16,304 bases of DNA from CAZEQD01 sp964514305 (GTDB lineage Bacteria > Acidobacteriota > Aminicenantia > Aminicenantales > Aminicenantaceae): assembly GCA_964514305.1 (NCBI GenBank), contig CAZEQD010000046.1:1-16304 (forward strand), in the 5' to 3' direction. Below are positions 13,494 through 16,304 of the stretch, one piece after another. The number at the start of each line of letters is the position of its first letter. Position 1 is the first letter of the stretch. Below the pieces are notes generated by a model. That model worked only from the letters and a program-made list of their open reading frames with translations, was not told the DNA's origin and did not search any database. A program made the position numbers and the translations under genes.

Positions 13494-14489
13494 ATGAAAG
13501 CTAAAATTTATTACGACGATGATGTAGAAAAAGATCTTTTAAAGGACAAAACCATTGCTATCATTGGTTATGGAAGTCAGGGTCATGCTCAGGCCCAGAA
13601 TCTTCGGGAGAGTGGGATCAAGGTTATTGTAGCCGAAGTTCCAAATTCACCAAATTATAAGCTGGCCGAAGAGCACGGCTTCCAACCCTTAAGCGCGGAG
13701 CAAGCCAGCCATAAAGCGGATATTGTCCAGCTTTTAATTCCTGATGAAATTCAAAGAAAAGTTTATTACAGTCAAATAGAAAAAAATATGACCAAAGGAA
13801 AAGCACTTGTTTTTTCCCACGGATTTAATATCCATTTTGGTCAAATAAAGCCTCCTTCAGATGTCGATGTTTACATGGTTGCTCCTAAAGGACCTGGCCA
13901 TCTTGTACGGCGCATATACAAAGAAGGCTCAGGGGTACCAGCCTTAATTGCAGTGGAGCAGGATGCTACGGGAAAGGCCAAACAACTGGCTTTAGCCCAT
14001 GCCTGGGGTATTGGTGCTGGTCGGGCAGGAATAATAGAAACCACCTTTAAGGAAGAAACAGAGACCGACCTCTTTGGAGAACAGGTAGTTCTCTGCGGAG
14101 GTTTAACCGAACTTATCAGGGCTGGGTTCGATACTCTGGTAGAGGCCGGCTATCAGCCAGAAATAGCCTATTTCGAATGTCTGCATGAACTTAAGCTAAT
14201 TGTTGATTTAATCTATGAAAACGGAATAGCCAACATGAGAAGCTCAATTTCTGACACCGCTGAATACGGTGATTTAACCCGAGGCAAGCGGATTATTACT
14301 GAAGAAACCAGGAAAGAAATGAAAAAAATACTGAAAGAAATACAGACAGGACAGTTTGCTAAAGAATGGCTGCTTGAAAATACAGTGGGCCGCCCTGAAT
14401 ATCATATGAGAAAAAGCATTGAAGAAAATCATTTGATAGAAATTGTAGGAAAAAAACTCCGCAGCATGATGAAATGGCTCAGTGATTAG
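13494..14489 (+). CDS. ilvC: Ketol-acid reductoisomerase, class I
   Basis: Mg-dependent isomeroreductase converting acetolactate and acetohydroxybutyrate to dihydroxyacids; 331 residues, the short class I form. The Rossmann motif GYGSQGHAQAQNLRESG is at 25-41. The knotted C-terminal domain carries the Mg and substrate residues Asp192 and Glu196 (DLFGEQ), Glu228 and Glu232 (YFECLHELK), and the serine of SISDTAEYG (251-259). His109 and Lys132 (FSHGFN, APKGPGH) are also present. The cofactor-selectivity loop after the second beta strand reads VAEVPNSPNYKLAEEHGF (46-63). An acidic Glu48 and hydrophobic Val49 stand where NADPH enzymes usually carry Arg, suggesting NADH preference. AAAGGAG precedes the ATG, 17 nt after ilvN. 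It is the last operon gene; no convincing terminator follows. Confidence 0.96.
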   Translation: MKAKIYYDDDVEKDLLKDKTIAIIGYGSQGHAQAQNLRESGIKVIVAEVPNSPNYKLAEEHGFQPLSAEQASHKADIVQLLIPDEIQRKVYYSQIEKNMTKGKALVFSHGFNIHFGQIKPPSDVDVYMVAPKGPGHLVRRIYKEGSGVPALIAVEQDATGKAKQLALAHAWGIGAGRAGIIETTFKEETETDLFGEQVVLCGGLTELIRAGFDTLVEAGYQPEIAYFECLHELKLIVDLIYENGIANMRSSISDTAEYGDLTRGKRIITEETRKEMKKILKEIQTGQFAKEWLLENTVGRPEYHMRKSIEENHLIEIVGKKLRSMMKWLSD

Positions 14490-14958
14490 TTGTAGATTCA
14501 AATTCTAAATTGTAGAGATCGATTTCTCCAGAAACAAACAATAATCAGCATATTCCTGTATCCTGTTTTGAACTCCAAGTCTTGCCTTAAATCTCCCTAG
14601 AGGAAGGAATTTCTTTTGCGGTTTAAACTAAATTAATCACCATTTTTCACCATTAGCTGCCACTGGCTGGCAAAGAAAATTTTCAGTAGAGTCTCATTTT
14701 TTGTGCCATTTCAGGTTTTTATCTTATAAAGGACGATTATCTAGCAAGCACAACACAACCGGCAACACATATTTGGACGAAATTGATCGCCATGCAATCG
14801 ATATTAAGATCGCAGTTGGATAATTATAAAAACCTATCAGCACATATCAAGAATTTTGTGTATAAGAGCATGGAAAGATTGTCAGCGGGGGTTGCCGCTT
14901 TTAAAGAGTTCAGATTTGTAGTAACCTGACGGCCAATAATGAGGGGTAATTCTTGTAT
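14490..14958. other. Region downstream of ilvC with no recognisable gene
   Basis: No protein family could be recognised here. One stretch open on the plus strand (about 14690-14928, roughly 75 codons, ending FRFVVT then TGA) lacks a plausible start and ribosome binding site. A small inverted repeat (TGCCA/TGGCA, 14658-14672) and the palindrome GAAAATTTTC (14675-14684) are present, but neither makes a convincing terminator for the operon. Confidence 0.5.
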
Positions 14959-14985
14959 TTGACATCAATTTTTTCTTATGATAAC
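14959..14985 (+). promoter_or_regulatory. Weak candidate promoter
   Basis: TTGACA at 14959-14964 is an exact -35 hexamer. The -10 is poor: GATAAC at 14980-14985 is 15 bp away and matches four of six positions, while TATGAT is a better match but only 12 bp away. It points toward the hypothetical frame at 15032. Confidence 0.25.
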
Positions 14986-15031
14986 AATAAATGACATTAA
15001 ATGATGAAAATCAAAGCAAAAACGGAGGAAA

Positions 15032-15307
15032 TTGTTGTTGGCTCAAAAAGGAAATTCCTATAGATATCATCAATCTGATCCTCTTCATAAGGCTCTGAGT
15101 GAAAGTCAACAGCAGAAGATCATTTCACTAACCGGAAAGGTAAGGAGGAGAACTGAAGATGCAGACATTAATCAATCACCTTTGCGGAGTGTGGTCAGGT
15201 TTATAAAGAAAAGAATATTGGATTTCATTTCAGAAGTTTTGAGCAATTGGTTAAAGATGTTAGATGCAGAAGGAAATGGGAAAAAGGGCAAGGCAATATG
15301 CAATTGA
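15032..15307 (+). CDS. Hypothetical 91-residue frame, doubtful
   Basis: GGAGG (15024-15028) precedes a TTG start, and a 91-codon frame follows with charged, glutamine-rich content and no domain I recognise. Three consecutive TTG codons (15032, 15035, 15038) make the start ambiguous. From about 15172 onward it overlaps, in another frame, a stretch that reads convincingly as a glycosyltransferase C-terminus. At least the second half is therefore probably a shadow of a decayed gene. The promoter-like TTGACA upstream is weak support. Confidence 0.22.
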   Translation: MLLAQKGNSYRYHQSDPLHKALSESQQQKIISLTGKVRRRTEDADINQSPLRSVVRFIKKRILDFISEVLSNWLKMLDAEGNGKKGKAICN

Positions 15308-15377
15308 GCATCACAATATTGAAAAGATTGGAAAAAGGTATCTGGAAGTTTTTGAGAGTTTGATTGTTGAGAGATAA
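15172..15377 (+). pseudogene. Glycosyltransferase (group 1) C-terminal remnant, frameshifted
   Basis: Two overlapping plus-strand frames together resemble the end of a GT-B glycosyltransferase. The first reads AECGQVYKEKN, like the 'E.CG.vv...' nucleotide-sugar loop, then RSFEQLVKDVRCRRK. After a one-base shift near 15265-15275 the second reads EMGKRARQYAIEHHNIEKIG and then KRYLEVFESLIVER before TAA. This is the usual terminal helix pattern (MGxxARxxAxxxxxxxxIxxxYLxxYE). Upstream frames have stops and no more of the enzyme is visible, so most of the gene is gone. It is followed by another decayed fragment, suggesting the edge of a former surface-polysaccharide locus. This rests on pattern memory. 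Confidence 0.5.
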
Positions 15378-15404
15378 TATTATAGTTTAGGTGGAAGCAA
15401 TATT

Positions 15405-15682
15405 ATGAAAGAATATGAAGCACAATACTTAAGCTGGGAATCAGGAAAGCACGGAAGTTTACATCATGAAAGAGCGGACGCAGAACTAAACAAGTATGAA
15501 AAGCGATCATGAATACAAGATATGATTGGGTTATAAAATTCTTGAAGAAAGATAATGTAAAAAGTGTTATTGATATAGGTTGTGGTCTTGGTTATGGGAC
15601 CAATTTAATTCATAAATCTGGATTCAAAGTTGTTGGATTAGATAAATCAGAAAATGCAATTTATCTCTCTCTAGTATCTTAA
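15405..15682 (+). pseudogene. SAM-dependent methyltransferase N-terminal fragment, frameshifted and truncated
   Basis: ATG 15405, preceded by GGTGGAAG, encodes 35 residues (MKEYEAQYLSW to NKYEKRS) and stops at 15510-15512. An ATGA overlap leads into a second frame, starting at 15509, that encodes MNTRYDWVIKFLKK and then KSVIDIGCGLGYGTNLI. This is a clear class I methyltransferase motif I, followed by FKVVGLDKSENAI with the motif II acidic residue. Inserting one base before ATC ATG would fuse them as ...KYEKRIMNTRYDW..., which reads naturally, so a one-base deletion is likely. The second frame ends 57 codons in, just after motif II, and the rest of the enzyme is missing. Together with the preceding glycosyltransferase remnant it looks like debris of a sugar-modification cluster. 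Confidence 0.62.
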
Positions 15683-15825
15683 ACAGAATAATGCTCACCT
15701 CTTTTTCAATAACTTTTTTATACTTTTGTTTTGTTAGAGGTTGGAAATCCAATGAATTAGATAAGAGGGCAATATACGGCCAGGGCCAGAAGCAAATTGC
15801 TATAAATCCGCAGGAGGCTTAAGCT

Positions 15826-16304
15826 ATGGAAACCATTTTACGTCTACTTTCAGAAGATGAAAAATCGCAAGTACATGAACGCTCCCTAAAAATCCTGAAT
15901 GAAACTGGTATCAAAATAAATACGGCCAAAGGACGCCAATATCTTAAAGATGCTGGGGCCAAGGTTGATGAAAATTCAAAAATTGTAAAATTCCCGCCTA
16001 CTGTAGTGGAAGAGTCTCTGCGCATGGCACCAAGAGAATTCACCTTGGGTGCACGCCGACCTGGCTGGGACCTAGCCATGAATGCTGGTGAATGCAGCTT
16101 GATTCCTGACGGGGAAGGCATTTCGGTTATTGACCGACAGACAGGTGAAATCCGACCATCGACTTATAAAGATTGGTTGGAAGGTACTCGTTTAATTGAT
16201 GCTCTGGATGAAGTCGGGGTGTATTGGGATATGGTTTGGCGTGGTGATCTGGAAGAGTCAATCTCAAGTTCAGTCAAATACTGGCGGCATCTTTTCCGAA
16301 ACTT
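15826..16304 (+). CDS. MttB-family (trimethylamine methyltransferase-like) corrinoid methyltransferase, N-terminal part, runs off window
   Basis: The first 159 complete codons of a family whose members are usually near 480 residues. The start is clear: AGGAGG at 15812-15817, 8 nt before ATG. The sequence shows the N-terminal MttB pattern: VHERSLKILNETGIKI, then a GAKVDENSKIVKFPPTVVEE segment, APREFTLGAR, and IDRQTGEIRPSTYKDW, like the family's 'D..TG..R..t..D' strand. Known members transfer a methyl group from trimethylamine (pyrrolysine forms) or from quaternary amines such as glycine betaine, proline betaine or carnitine (non-pyrrolysine forms) to a cobalamin-binding protein. The residue telling these apart lies beyond the window. 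A corrinoid-protein gene would be expected nearby on the right. Confidence 0.85.
   Translation, partial: METILRLLSEDEKSQVHERSLKILNETGIKINTAKGRQYLKDAGAKVDENSKIVKFPPTVVEESLRMAPREFTLGARRPGWDLAMNAGECSLIPDGEGISVIDRQTGEIRPSTYKDWLEGTRLIDALDEVGVYWDMVWRGDLEESISSSVKYWRHLFRN

Noticed and set aside
14490..14700. Intrinsic terminator after ilvC
   Set aside because: Only short stems such as GAGA/TCTC near 14515 and TGCCA/TGGCA at 14658 were found, with no U-run after them.
14690..14928. Open stretch of about 75 codons after ilvC
   Set aside because: There is no ATG with a ribosome binding site near its beginning and no family resemblance, so it is not called as a gene.
1..16304. CRISPR arrays, tRNA or rRNA genes
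   Set aside because: No regularly spaced repeats, cloverleaf-like T-arm patterns or rRNA-like conserved stretches were noticed on either strand by reading.

Overview
The window carries a ten-gene operon for branched-chain amino acid synthesis (leuA-cimA-leuC-leuD-leuB-ilvE-ilvD-ilvB-ilvN-ilvC, 2575-14489, + strand), flanked on both sides by eroded accessory DNA. The DNA is AT-rich by eye. The host looks like an anaerobic or uncultured bacterium: isoleucine starts from citramalate, isopropylmalate isomerase is the two-subunit form with a short LeuC, and an MttB-type corrinoid methyltransferase gene begins at the right edge. I cannot name a phylum.

Left flank (1-1907): the C-terminal half of a REP-associated tyrosine transposase (RAYT) and a REP-like end motif. 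On the minus strand follow a CPBP-family intramembrane protease gene and, just upstream of it, a truncated and frameshifted M28 aminopeptidase remnant.

Control region (1908-2574): a near-perfect sigma-70 promoter (TTGACA, 16 bp, TATAAT; 2204-2231) is followed by about 340 nt of leader. I see no T-box. The leader holds a 33-codon reading frame ending Glu-Ile-Leu-Ile-Leu-Ser-stop. That stop codon is the first bases of a 9-bp hairpin (2377-2402). There is also a strong 14-bp hairpin over the possible start codon, a 9-bp long-range pairing around the later hairpin, and a second small frame with a good ribosome binding site before leuA. I read this as a candidate attenuator with a leader peptide; that is inference.

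The operon: LeuA commits 2-oxoisovalerate to leucine, and CimA makes citramalate from pyruvate and acetyl-CoA for isoleucine. LeuCD and LeuB can serve both chain-elongation routes. IlvBN, IlvC and IlvD make the 2-oxoacids of valine and isoleucine, and IlvE does the final transamination for all three amino acids. No threonine deaminase is present, as expected if citramalate supplies 2-oxobutyrate. Genes overlap or lie close together with strong ribosome binding sites, so one transcript is likely. Two proteins look unusual: IlvB has a four-cysteine insertion, and IlvC has a cofactor loop suggesting a preference for NADH.

Right flank (14490-16304): about 540 bp with no recognisable gene, then remnants of a group-1 glycosyltransferase C-terminus and a SAM methyltransferase N-terminus, both frameshifted, then the intact start of an mttB-family gene running off the window.
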